In this document: positions 50,882 to 63,085 of the stretch, piece after piece
How the letters are laid out: each line of letters starts with the position of its first letter
Numbering within the stretch: position 1 is the stretch's first letter
Assembly: GCF_015832195.1 (NCBI RefSeq)
Contig: NC_052046.1
Location: 29,416,911-29,480,910 of the forward strand
Direction of reading: 5' to 3'
DNA length: 64,000 bases
From: Motacilla alba alba
Taxonomy: Eukaryota; Chordata; Aves; Passeriformes; Motacillidae
Made by a program: the position numbers and the translations under genes
The notes under the pieces: generated by a model
Seen by the model: the letters and a program-made list of their open reading frames with translations, nothing else
Told to the model about the DNA's origin: nothing
The model's database searches: none

Positions 50882-51454
50882 AGCTGTGTAAGAAACTTCT
50901 CTAATTGAATAAGAGCTGGTGATGAATCTGTTTTACTTGTGTGCAGCAGGCACAGGGCCTGCAATGCCTCTATGGCACTCAGCAGACTAAGATAGGAAAT
51001 GCCTAGTCATGACGACTGGACCTAAGAAGCCTCTCTTCTGCTTTCAGACCCTTGCTTATCTCTCTGTAAGACTATAGGTCACTTTTGCCTTGACCCTTAC
51101 TATTGGACAATTTCTAAAACTCCTGTACCCTATAAAAACCCCTACTTTTGCCCAGCTCGGCAGAAGAAGCTGTCACTGGGAATCTTCGCAGAGGACACCA
51201 GTAAAGACAACTCTGTGGAACCTCATACAGCCTTCTCCTCTCTCTCTCCGCATCTGCCAAAGGCACTTAGGAAGCTAAAGAGTTGAAATCACCAAAGAGC
51301 TGATCTCACTTAAGAGCTGAGCTTGCTAAAACTGCCTGCAGCTCTGGAGCCTGCCTGAGGAGCCCAGACAGGTCGTGCTTAACTGGACTTCTCTGTCTTG
51401 GACCCCCATGGCAGCCGGGGTCAGGAAGACCCCAAAGACACCAGAGTCGCCTCA
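50882..51454 (+). mobile_element. 5' LTR of an endogenous retrovirus, plus orientation
   Basis: The probable start is TGTGTAAGAAAC and the end is CTCA at 51,454. The reverse of a CCAAT box (ATTGG) lies at about 51,101 and TATAAAAA at 51,131, with a transcript-like GC-richer R/U5 after it. It is immediately followed by a primer-binding-site-like sequence. The 5' boundary is an estimate. No matching 3' LTR was seen in the window. Confidence 0.6.
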
Positions 51455-51720
51455 TATTGGCACACCGAACAGCAAGAACTCTGGAGCAGTACTTTTTCTT
51501 GAAATTGTTACTGCTTTCACTCGCCAAGACCTCCTGAAGAAAGTCCACCATTATGGAAGAATTTCTCTGAAGAGGCGTCCGACAACCTTCACTTAGACAT
51601 CCGGGACGAGATCCGAGGAGTCGGACAAGGCAGATGACCTGCCAGAAGAGTTTTGACCCACACCTGGCTGAAGAAGTGTAAGTTTTAAAACAGCCTTTAT
51701 TTGCGTACATTTACCTTGAG
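51455..51720 (+). mobile_element. ERV leader with primer-binding site, plus orientation
   Basis: TGGCACACCGAACAGC at 51,458-51,473 resembles the retroviral tRNA-Lys primer-binding site (TGGCGCCCGAACAG type), offset three bases from the LTR end as expected. A donor-like AAGTGTAAGT lies at about 51,676. After a poly(T) run an ATG-GGA start near 51,778 reads nine codons to a stop, perhaps a dead gag start; beyond it to about 52,570 no retroviral domain is recognisable. Confidence 0.5.
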
Positions 51721-52577
51721 TCCTTTTTTTTTTTTTTTTTCTGTTTTCTGTTTTTTCTGCTGGCGAAGAATCGGGATTATGGGATCAAAACCTGGTAAAT
51801 TAAAATGATCCCAGAACAAGAGAGACTTATATTTACAAATCCTAGAACTCCTATCTTCTAACACTTGTGTATAGTACAAACCACTCTTCTTTTACAGATA
51901 ACAGTAACAAGCAGCCATTCTATGCAGAATGGGATAGCTACACCTCTGACACAATGGCATAAGGCAGAGAAACCCAGGTCTGGTGCAATAGCAGAGGCCT
52001 TGAAAAGCAGAGATGCACAATATGATGCAGAGGAGTACAGGCGTAGGGTGATAGGAAGTGGGGAACAAGGTTGGCACTGGAGAGAGACTTTGTATCTATA
52101 AACAACTCTCCCGTGATCATTTAAAGAAATGTGGACCCAGAGCTGGCCAGAACTGGTTTTAAAGATAAAAAGAGAACAAATAAATATGCCGTATGTAGAG
52201 AGCACCATACATAGTAAATTTGGATGTAGTATGATGCTACATACCACTGAAGATAAAGGAAGATGTAAAAAAAATGTGTCCAAGTGGCCTCAAGTGGCTC
52301 CTGGAGAGAGAAAGAAGAAACCAGTGATATCAGTATCTTTTTCCTCCTGAAAGATTCATGAGACTGACAGCTTCTGACACTGCCCTTTCTAGGGGCCCAA
52401 ATCTGTTAACTTCGAGATGCAGGGGATCAGTGGGAAGATGAGCTCTAGGAAAGGGGGGATAAAAACTACTGAATGGGGATGTTTCAATTTTAATTTTATT
52501 ATTACCAAGACTTTTCCATATAGAAGGGATTTGACTGAAATTCTATTAGTTCATGTTCTGTAATAATTAGATCTAGA

Positions 52578-52990
52578 TCACAGAATCATAGAATCATTAA
52601 GAGTAGAAAAGACCTCCAAGATCACCAAGCCCAACCTTTGACTGAACACCACCATGTCAACTAGACCATAGCAGTAAGTGCCATGTCCAGTCATTTCTTG
52701 AACACTTTCACTGAGCAGCCTGTTCAGAGCTTGACAACACTTTTAGTAAAAAAATTCTTCCTGTTGTCCAGCCTGAGCCTCCCCTGGCTCAACTTCAGTC
52801 TATTTCCTCTTGTTCTGTTGTTCAATGCCTGGGAGAAGAGACCAACCCCACCAGGCTACAACCTCCTTTAATGTGACTGTAGAGAGTGATAAGGTCCTTT
52901 TGAGCATCCTTTTCTCCAGACAAAACAACCTCAGCTCCCTCAGCCACTCCTCATATAACTTACTTTTCCCCAGCTTCATTGCCCTAAGAA
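52578..52990 (-). mobile_element. CR1 LINE 3' fragment, minus orientation
   Basis: Starts with TCACAGAATCATAGAATCA, the reversed CR1 tail, and runs through TTTCTTGAACACTTTCACTG and TTCTTCCTGTTGTCCAGCCT into the ORF end near CAGCTTCATTGCCC. It is about 410 bp, with frame breaks. Confidence 0.85.
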
Positions 52991-55900
52991 ATTTTTATTT
53001 TTAAGAGAAGCCACTGGCAGACTGGTGCATGCAGCTTCTCATTTGAATGTGTCTTCAGTACTGGATGCTTGCTTACCCTACATTTATCTACATATGGACC
53101 TTGAGCTTACTTAGAGCTTCCAGCAGGGGAGCATAGCTACAGCACCCCTTTGACCAATGAACAATACCATGTCTGTTGGGGAGGCTCTACTCATTAACCA
53201 AGCACACATCATTAAGAGGAGCGCACACGGAATGTCGAGGAAGAAAGGGAACACCTGCATAAGCTAGGCAGATAAGTCAGATCAACCCCTGCAATCAGTG
53301 GCATATCAGATCTCACAGCTAGGTTACCCTCCCTCAAATCCAACAGATGATTAAAGATTCATGAGTTAGTCTTTCAGGATTTCCATCATCCTAACAATAC
53401 ATTTTTAACTTTACTTGTACGTAAGTTATGATTCCTCTATCCCATAAGCAGGATTTTGAGTATAATGCTGCAACATCTTCCAGGTCGTAGGGAAGTAAGC
53501 CATCTCAGAGGGACAGGGTGCTGTCTGCAGCACGGGTGCAGCAGGGCCTGGAGTCTTTGCTGAAGGCTGTGCTATGATGATGGTGGTGTGGTCCATGCCA
53601 AGGTGACCGGCAGTGGTGAGAGGGAAAAATCACCAGACAGCAGCAGCCTTCTGTCTGTCGTAAAGTAAGTTTTGATCTTTTCTAGTTTTTGAAAGCACAG
53701 TCAGAAAAAGCTTGTCCAACTAAATCAGTAGTTTACCATACAAGGCTGAGATATAGATGCAGTCTAATTAGCCAGGAAATGGTACAATTAGACTTCATGG
53801 ACAGTTTACCTGCTCTGCTAAAACCAGTCTTGAAACTAGTTTTTGAAACTAGAGTTTTTGAAAGCCATCTGCAAGGTTAAATTATGATAATAATGTGACC
53901 ATTGTTCCCACAATAGTATTTCATTCTCTGACATCTGTGAAGGATTTGAATATTAGCATGCATAACACTGTAAAATAGATTTATCAGGGCAGCTAATGCA
54001 TGCTTGTAAAAGATATTATTTGTGAGAAATATTTGCTCCTCAGGTGTTTCTTGCAGTAATGTCTGTCTTGTGCCCCTAGTGTATTAAAGCATAAAGACCA
54101 TTGTGAAGACATAAACAGCAGTGCATTTTGGTGGTGTAACAGCTGTTTTTGTTAGGCATCTGTGGATTGCTGTGATGGGAGCATGCCAACCTCAAAAATT
54201 CCAGACTCTTTTTACTTATGTTCAAAGACTAGGCAAATGCTTAGTAATTAAAAATTAATCATCATTAGTCAGGTGTTATGTATATCATACCACATGTCTG
54301 ATACACCTTTCAGGCTCTTGATTTTCACAGGGTTGACTGGCTTTAGCTCTCTGAGGTCAGGGTGGCCAGGCTCAGGCCACTGTGATAAAAGAAAAGAGAA
54401 ATAAATTTGGCAGGTTTGGCCCAAACTATTATTTCCTCATTTTGTAGGTCAAAACCAGTCTATTGTGGTCCTTCCAGACATGTGTTACTGATTTTCTAGA
54501 AGGGTGTTACCTGTTAAGTGGCTGCTGTCTGATTCCTTTTAACAGTTGCACATTTGATATTACTGTCTTAGTTGTACTGTTTTTATACATCTGTACCAAA
54601 CAAGCCTTACCAAATCTGTAGCTTCTGACATCAGTCAATCTTTTGATATGCGTGGCTGCCACACACACTGAACAAAGTCACTAACAGGTCTGATGCCTGA
54701 GGTAGGTAAGAGAAGGTAAGAGCTAAGAGAGGCAATAATTTTAATTTCATTTAATAAAACACATTAAGCAATGCACAGGTTTTGGCTCAGCAATGCCATG
54801 GTTTAAAAGAATTTCAAGCTAGTCCAGATCAAACCTCAGAAAAGTTACAGCTCTGTCTGATTTGATGATCATGAGATTCCACAGAAAGAGAAATAACAGA
54901 AATAATCTCTTTTACCAAATATCTCCCCCCACAATCCCTCACCCTCCAATTTTGGAAGAGTTTGGTGAAACCTTGGGCAGAACAGAAATGTGAAACATGT
55001 CCCCAGAATCTAGCACGGGTTTTATGAGTTTGTATATTTTGTCCTCTGACTCATCCCCTTAAATCCCTTTTCATTAATCAAATTCATCCATGCACTTTTG
55101 GTAGAGAAAAACACAGCATCATTAATTTAAAGACCAACACAATTATTTAAAAATTTTGGGGTGCAGTTTTTTTAGTTGTAGATCAGGGAGTATGGCAAAA
55201 AAATAAGGTTTCTACTTCTTAGAAAAAGGTCTCACTATGCATCTCAAAAATTACTTCAGCTTTGTTTAAATGGAAGAGGAAGATATCAGTCTTTAGTTTT
55301 CACACAAAATAACTGGAACCCCTATAGGCTAGAGGGTTTAAAATTTTGACTACTTTTAGTTAGTCTTTTTTAATTCCAAGTATTGTTTGAGTTGGATATC
55401 ACACCACAGAAATGCTAAAAGGTATGTATGTCATGTGTTGCATTGCATTTGTGAACTGCAAGGATTAAAACAACAATCTCCAAAGAAGCTTGCACTATAA
55501 ACAAACAAACAAACAAACAAAAAATTTCGGTTTTCAGATGGATGGCTGTCTCACCTGGTAATTTAACTTCTGGGAAAGATCAGTGATGACTGTGTCAGGG
55601 AACAGCTTAGCCAAAGTCAAGAAGTGAACCACCAGGCAGCAGCAAGTATTTCCAGAGATAATCCTAGCTTGGGGCTGGTAGGGTTTGACATACTCCAAAA
55701 ATAATGAAACTTCAGTTTATACTTCTTATTTTTACAATAGGATGCTCATGCATCCCCAGTTTTACTCTACACCAGTTTTGGGTGTAGACAAGGAGAGGTG
55801 GTCATCAGCCTGTCTGCCCAAACCAGGACTCTACTCACAAAACATAATGGGAGGAAAGAAATCTTCTTTATCCTGACTGGACCCCAAAAGCCTCCTCAGA

Positions 55901-58389
55901 TCCCTCAAAATTACATTGAGCTTCCCACCACCTTTTCTTACTACTACTACTACTACTTCTTTCTGCTACAAAATTCAGTTTATATTTGCCAGCAATGAAG
56001 GAAGGAAAATTTAATATGTTCCTATTACTAGAACAACAAAATACAATTTTTATCAACAGTCCAGAGAATCCCTGTAATACTGTGGGTGTGATTTACTGTG
56101 CCTTCAGGAAAAGACCTCGTAGCTAGCAGCAGCATTCTTCTGTTTCTCACTCTCCATCAAAGCGCACTAATCTGGCACTATGTCCAGCTCTGGTGTTAAT
56201 ACAGTCACAGCCCTGCAGAGGTGTGCACTTTCAGATTTAAAACTTGATCTGGATTCAGGAATAAGCAGCCTTAATTGCAGTCATGGTCCAGCAGACACTT
56301 TTAAAATGCAAGTTTTTTCCTCAGCTGAGACTTTGTTCCATGAAGTATAATTGAGTGATCTTTTGTTCTTTCTAAAAAGAGCTGTACTGAAACAGTTCAA
56401 AGAAATGCATTATATAGGTACGCAACAGAATTACTATGGGATCTTTGTTACAGCCTTGCGTCAAGCTTTTTTCTCATTTTTTCAGAATTGTTGTATATCA
56501 AAAATAGCTAAAGATCTGGAGGCTTCTTTGCAAAGTGATTTTGGAAAATGATGCCCTGTCTATCTTGATACTTGAGCTTCTTCTTTTTGACAGGGCTTTG
56601 TAAGACATATTTTCAGATTAACCAATGAAACTGAAGAACTAAGAGAATGTGTGGTATTGAGTATAAACACATGCCAAAGTGCCTTCTTTACACCTCCAAA
56701 AAAGTACACAATATAAAGAAGCAAGGAAAACATAAAAGAAAAACTTTCTCAAAAGCTGGTCCCAGCCATCATAATGATCCTAGACCAGCTAATCAGGTGG
56801 AACTGTTGCTGCTCCAGATTTGTCAGACAGAGCCCCATGAAGTGATATATGGGTGCACTTCCTGTAAGCAGAGCACCTCACTAGCAGACATTCCTTTATG
56901 GTAAGAATAATTTATGGATATATGCATTTTAAGGTAATACTGATGACATATACCCATATTTATGCATTTTTAATTGGGCAAAAGACATAGAGATCAGTCC
57001 ATGATTTTTTGTGGCGTGACCATGCACAATTCAGGTTGATGTACATGATGTAAATATCAGGCCTACAGAAGAACAACTTTTGGGGGATTAGTTGTTAGCA
57101 TTAGGATGATAGCTCACTGGTCAAGAAACCCCATTGTGCAGCCCCAAATGAAGAGAAATGGTGCCCCTTGCTGGGCAGGGCCTGCTCGGGGTGGTTGGTG
57201 TTACAGCTTGATAGGGTGAGGCAAGGGATTCCTTTCACTACCAGCAGCCCCCATTCTGTCTCCCTCCAGGCATTGACTCCCTCCTGGCCTTTTCAAGCTG
57301 GACTTGCTAGCACAGTGGTGATCCTGGAGACGCTTCTCAGGTTGGGTACAAACCTGCCGAGCGCTGGCTGACCCTGTGCCAGCTGCGTGAGCTACACTGG
57401 GCGCAACAGTAAGTCAAGGAGTCAGCACAGACCAGGCTCCCCAGGCACAGGGGTGTTTTTGAAAGTCTTATCTTTCATATGGAGAATGTCCTTTGGACTT
57501 GTTTGGTCAGCTTTTTTTTTTTCAGCTTGTCATCAGAACTGCCTTGCACATATGAGATTAGAGATAACCTGCTGTGTGATACAAAAACAGCACTTTGGAG
57601 TTAGGCTGAACGGCAAGAAGCTTTTTTTTCTTGGCATCGCTTTATGAAGTAATGAAGTTATTTTGGCAAGGTAATTCTTTTTTGGAGGGTTAAGAAGGGA
57701 ATAAATCTGTGAAAGGTGACAATCTCAGAATATGTGCAGAAGTTAAGTTTTTCCAGTCACCATGGTTACTTGCTTCTAAGCCAGAAACAAGAAAGGAATG
57801 TATCATTTATATCTTTAAATTGACCTGCTTTATTGAAACAATATTGTGTTCTGAGTTGGACCCACTTCAGTAAAAACTGTTCAAAGAAACAAGCCTGCAT
57901 TTGATGTGAAATATCATAGACATTAATCAGAGTGATTAATTCCTACACTCTGCAAATAACAATTGTAAAGAATGAACTGACCAAGTCAGAGTCAAAGTGG
58001 GTTTGTTGGCGTTTTTTTAAGATGGCACAAAAATAGATTTGATATTTTTCAAAAGGTGCATTGAGACTCTAGTTGTTTGCCAGCACAAGGTCTCGAGGAC
58101 TACTTAAGCTCTTAAAGCAAGTGTTTTGTGGTACATGGAATATTTTCTAGGCCTTCTGCATTGATGTCTTTGACCTTGTAGCTGTTTTTGCATCAGTAAA
58201 TAAATTGCTAGTAAGGAAGGCAGTGTCTGAAAAACATAATTAGGAAAATGTTATTGAAAACAGTATTTCTGCTTATTAATTTCTATCTACTGGCTAAAGA
58301 AAGGACAAGATTTCTCTCTTCTTGTCCATTTGCTCAAACTCTCATCCACTCACTCCTAATCAGCAGGGAAAAGAGCTGGTAGTTCTGGG
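52991..58389. other. Intergenic stretch without recognised gene
   Basis: Mostly AT-rich DNA with an (AAAC)n run at about 55,498-55,522 and a (CTA)n run at about 55,940. GC-richer patches at 53,480-53,640 and 57,130-57,440 contain short open frames that I do not recognise. No splice-bounded exon could be supported. Confidence 0.45.
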
Positions 58390-58475
58390 AGAGAAAGGTG
58401 TCCCTGCCCATGCTAGGGGGGTTGTAACCAGATGATTTTTAAGGTCCTTCCAACCCAAATTATTCTATGTTTTGA
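58390..58475 (+). mobile_element. CR1 LINE 3'-end scrap
   Basis: AGGTGTCCCTGCCCATGCTA, then GGGGGGTTGTAACCAGATGA and TTCCAACCCAAATTATTCTA, is the CR1 3' terminus in sense orientation. Confidence 0.8.
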
Positions 58476-59658
58476 TGTTACTTTATGTACACCAGAAAGA
58501 GCTTTCAGAAAGATATTTTCTAATGTAACTTCCAACTGCTAAAACATTACATTACATCTCTTTACAAAACATATCTTGGTTTCATCTTCCATATCCATGC
58601 ACTTTACTTTGTTCCATACGCAATTTACTTACATGATGGCCTGTACCTTTTACTACAGAGCCTTTTACAATTCAGAAAACACTGTGAATCAAATTCAAAT
58701 ATTCCTCAGAAAAAAAACCTACATTCAATTTTTAATAGAGACCTAGTCACTACCTTATCCATTTCAAAAAGCATTAGGGATATACCTACTTAGATTAGGT
58801 GCCAAGAACCCCTAGATTTTTTTTCTGTGATAACAAATATTAAATTTACCTAATTTAATTCAATATTAGTACTGTTTCTAAATGAGAACAATATTGTGAA
58901 AGCTGTAGCTTTCAATTGTGTTTGCATTTCATTTGCCGTTTATTTGGTCTTTAATTATAAATGCTCACACTGTAAACCATGATGAAGCCACCAGTTGTGA
59001 CCAGACATATGTCTGTGACCAGATATTTGATTTTGACACTTTTATGATAAACATTATGTAAAGGAACAGCTCTTGACACCTGAACACTGCTGGTGTAGCT
59101 AATCTAGTTACCACATTTACTGCAGCCACGGCAAGTGATTCATGAGCTGAATTGTGAACAAAAATGAACTTCTTGCCTATTGTATCAGCCCTAAAAAGTA
59201 AAATAATGAAAATGCATAATGTGTTTTAAACAAATCTTAGACTTTACCACTAATGGTTCAATTGCAAATATCTTTCAGTGGAGAAGAGCACTGATGCCCA
59301 CCCACAATGTGATGTTATAAATTTAGAAACACTCTTCTGCTGTTACCATAGAAATCATTTAAGTTTGCAACAAAAATTATGGGGGAATTTAGGGAAGATT
59401 CAACAGATGCTGTTAAATTTCATCTGTTTTGTTTTCAATGCACAAAATACCCTGACAGTCAAAAACCAGTCAAGTTGGCAGAGAAGGAATGTTTGAAATA
59501 TTTAGCTCTACCTGAGAAAAGTCTAGAAAAACAGAAGAATTGCTGGTAGCTGTCTTATCCAATTCCTCTCTGTCCACTTGTCTTAGACCATTGGAAGATG
59601 AATCCTTCAGCTCCCAAGATTTGGGTCAGAGAATTCACTTTTGGGATGAGCAGGAATT
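58476..59658. other. Intergenic spacer, nothing recognised
   Basis: AT-rich DNA between a CR1 scrap and a solo LTR. No exon or repeat body is identified. Confidence 0.5.
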
Positions 59659-59662
59659 ACAC
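59659..59662. repeat. Left target-site duplication ACAC
   Basis: ACAC precedes the LTR and recurs directly after it at 61,076-61,079. A 4-bp duplication is usual for gammaretrovirus-like (class I) insertions. Confidence 0.6.
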
Positions 59663-61075
59663 TGTCATGGTTTGGCGCTGGCCCAATGCCAGTGCCCCCA
59701 TGAAGACATATCCTCCCTGGTGTCTGCTGTGAGATGCGATCAGAGACAGAGCAAAGCAGGCCTCCACTTGTGAACAAAGAAAAAACTTTATTATCATATA
59801 ACTACAATAAAATGAACACACAGAGCAAAATGGAAACCTTTCAAACATTTCTCCTCCCCCCACTCAATTTGCCACAGAATAACACAAAACCTTAGATTTT
59901 TTACCAGTCCATCACCCTTCAAATAATCAACTCAGTCCATCTCCACCCTTCCAACAATCACCTCTCATTTCATCAAGGAGAGAGGAGTCCCTCTTGCGCC
60001 ACAGGCAATTTCCCCTGGAAACACAGCCGAGTCCAGTTGTGTTTCCGTGTCACTCAGCACCACCTTCGTGACTTCTTCCTTCCATGTCCAGTGCTCTCAC
60101 CACTGCACATGGACCAGAGCTGCTTTTAGGGTTCCCTTTTCAAGGATGCTTCGCCCAGTTCCAGGAGAAAAACGACAGTCTCTCACCTTTTCGGGACACT
60201 AGTCCCCCCCAATATTTCACCCCCTGGGGCCGAGGGGTCTCGAGAGCACCATCACCTCCTCACCTGTCGTCTCCGCTCACATCCCTCCTTTGGCACCAAG
60301 CCATCGCCTCCCCCTAAAATGCAGTCTCTGTATTACAGGAAAGGTTCTGTCCATGGCCATACAAGAAAAGTCCAGCCAAAAGCCACTCCATCATCTCCTC
60401 CCACCTAGAATTCTACCCAACTTCTCACGGTCATTCTCCACTTGCACAACTTGCATCATACTTGCACGTTTCCTCCTACTTTATCCCCATCTCTCTTCTC
60501 CTTCAACTCCCGGAGGATCAGTATTTGCAAGGTTTCCATCATCCCACAGAAGGGTTAAAATCACAGTCTCTACTCGTCCAGAACTCCCACACTGGCTCTG
60601 CCGGGCACTCTTCCCACCGCTCCCCCTTCCCTTCTCGGCCAGGCCAGTGCTATCAAATTTCAAGGTAGCACTGGCAGCTCTCTATCTCTCTATCTCTCCC
60701 TCCAGGGAAAGGGGGGCTGCCCGATGCCTCACAGAGTTCTTCCACCCTTCCATCTCTGTGGGGAACTCACTCTTGTCCTGCCGGGGCCTGGGGCCTCCAC
60801 CTCCCTTCTCTGCCCAAGGCTCCGGCCTACCTCCCTCCGGCCTCGTGGCTTCTTCTCCCCCGCCCACCCCGCAGCTGGGCAGGGGAGGTCTGACCTCTCC
60901 ATCCACCGGAACCAAGAGAGACTTCTCCTGGGAGTTCCTTGCTTTTAACCCCTGTGTTCTCAGAGGCGTATCCATATCCTCAGTGGCCAAACCAGGTGCC
61001 AATATTCACATCTGGGCACCTATTGGTTTGACCACCACTACCTCCCAAAAACTCACTTCCTCTCAAACCACGACA
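59663..61075 (-). mobile_element. 1.4-kb solo LTR with target-site duplication, probable minus orientation
   Basis: The left end is TGTCATGGTTTG and the right end, read on the opposite strand, is TGTCGTGGTTTG, inverted repeats matching 11 of 12. ACAC lies directly outside both ends (59,659-59,662 and 61,076-61,079), a 4-bp target duplication. AATAAAG on the minus strand near 59,790 and a TTAAAA box near 60,942 suggest minus orientation. The interior is C-rich and AT-poor, unlike its flanks. Long open frames inside, including 60,290-61,135 (+), look non-coding. The opening resembles passerine LTRs I know. Confidence 0.8.
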
Positions 61076-61493
61076 ACACCTATTTGTTGGACTGAAAAAA
61101 GTTTTATCCCCAAATCAACCTTATTTGAGACTTAAGACCTCCTTAGGTGCAATGGCCTTTTCAGCAAGAGAAATTCACATCAGAAATGAACACTGCTATA
61201 ACAGCTTTCCAAAACAGCTTCTGTGTGACCAATTTGGATAAACAAGCATTTGTGGATATGCTTGTGAATCATCTCATTATAGTGAACCACAAGGTCTTCT
61301 CAGCAGGAGCAAGATTTGATCTGCGTGCCTGCAACGCAGAAGGCTTCATATTCAAAGTCACCTTTATCACAGTATAGATTTGAAAATGTCTGATCCAGAC
61401 ACCATTAGATTTAGTACTGAGATTCCCACTGATTTTTATACAGTCAGGATTTGATGCAGTGCTTACACACTGGGCATGTATAGGACCAGGCTC

Positions 61494-61972
61494 TTTTCTG
61501 CTTCTCATCCCACGCAGCCAGAGAGGAGGCTGGGGAAAGGACAGCAGAGGTGAGCCCAGCTAACCAAAGGGATATTCCACACCCATTCCATGACATAGGA
61601 CATCATGCTAAGTATGTGAATTGGAGGCAGAAAGAGGAAGTGAGGGACATTTGGAGTGATGGCATTTGTCTTCCAAGCCACCATCACCTGTAATGGGGTC
61701 TTGATCTGCTGGAGAGGGATAAACACCTACCTGCCCATGGGAAGCAGTAAACTAATTCCTTGGTTTTCTTTGATTGTGTGTGTGTCTCTTGCTTTACCTT
61801 TCTCCTTACCTTTTGCTGTACATTTTACACTGTCTTAATCTTTACCCATGCTTTTTCTTTTTTCCTCTGATTTTCTCCCTTACCCCACCAGAAACTGAGG
61901 AGGAAAGAGGAGAAGTGGGAGGAACAGAATGAGTCAGTGGCTGTTTGGAGCTTATTTGCTGGTGTTAAACCC
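61494..61972 (+). mobile_element. ERV LTR fragment (3' portion), plus orientation
   Basis: GAGAGGAGGCTGGGG, then CTAACCAAAGGGATATTCCA, GACATCATGCTAAG, a T-rich stretch, and TGGTGTTAAACC at the end follow the 3' two-thirds of a common avian LTR. The U3 start is missing. It is diverged, with no coding sequence after it. Confidence 0.6.
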
Positions 61973-62395
61973 TTTAAACTCTTCTTTCTTTCAAAAACAT
62001 CAATCCAAACCACTGCACTGTACCAACTACTAGGAAGAAAATGAACATTAATCCAGCCAAAAAATCAGGACACCTGAGATAAATGTCTCAGAAAGTCCTC
62101 TAGTACTTCAGAAAGATACCTGGTGCAGTGCTGTTCTGTAAAGCTGGTCTATTGTAATACAGACCTTAATACTAAATAAAACAACATGCTGGCATGGATT
62201 TGAATGCTCTCATGCATATAATTATCTGCAAGAGATTACCAGTCAAAGTCTGAAATTAATTGTGGAAGAAATAAGAAGGAGCTCTGAAAACCTCTGAGGA
62301 GGAGTGGCCCATAAATAATTTTCAGGTCTCTATTCTTAAGCTCTTATGATTGTACTTTGTCCCTCTCATGACCACTCAAACTCAACATTCTCCAG

Positions 62396-62396
<1 letters not shown>

Positions 62397-62454
<58 letters not shown>

Positions 62455-62480
62455 ACACACAGAGACACACAGAGACACAC
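62397..62480. repeat. (AC)27 plus (AGAGACACAC)3 compound microsatellite
   Basis: An uninterrupted AC run from 62,397 to 62,450 is followed by three perfect AGAGACACAC decamers (62,451-62,480). Confidence 0.95.
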
Positions 62481-62957
62481 ATTCATGAAGTGAATGGATT
62501 GAGGTACCTCCAAAAAAGAAAAAGACAAACCACAAACTCAAATGCTGCTGCTGTTCTCAAACTCAAATGATTCCAAATAACCCTATCCTAAATATTTGGC
62601 ACCTTACCATTTTTTGTATGTTTTGTTGACAGTCTTCCAGTTGCTGACTAATGAAGAAGACATGAATTCTTTTAACAATACAGGTTTAAATCTTTCAAGG
62701 AAAGAACTGCTTATCATTATAAGCTTAGCTTATACCCTTAGTGAACACTGTGACTTACTTTTAGTGAGAAGCAAACATTTAATTAGATTGGTACATATGG
62801 ATCTCCAGGTGTGTGCTGATATTGCTTCTCAAAAATTTGTTCAGTGTGTGTCAGCAAAGGTCTGCACTGAATGTTTTACAATAATTTATATTTTTGGCAC
62901 TCAGAGCTGAGTTTGCTGTGACACTGAAACAATTCAGAAAGCACATTCAGTGCATGA

Positions 62958-63085
62958 ATGTATTGGGTCTGGCTGACATGGAGCTGACTTTCTCTACAGC
63001 AGCCCACAAATGTTACTCATGGCAAAGCCCTGCTCCTCTGGTAACAACTAAATAGCTCCTGGAAGTGGAAAGTTAATTTCTCTTT
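62958..63085 (+). mobile_element. ERV LTR fragment (5' portion), plus orientation
   Basis: TGTATTGGGTCTGGCTGACA then TGGAGCTGACTTTC and CAGCAGCCCA match the 5' start of the avian LTR that opens TGTGTTGGGTCTGGCTGGGA. Only the first 100-130 bp are present. Confidence 0.6.

Noticed and set aside
51306..52283. 134- and 141-codon minus-strand frames near 51-52 kb
   Set aside because: The first is antisense to the ERV LTR and leader; the second shows no known domain and only low-complexity hydrophobic stretches.
60290..61135. 281-codon plus-strand open frame
   Set aside because: It lies inside the solo LTR at 59,663-61,075 and runs past its end. Proline/serine-rich composition follows from C-rich DNA, with no recognisable domain.
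62344..62570. His-Thr and Cys-Val repeat frames
   Set aside because: Both are translations of the (AC)27 microsatellite.
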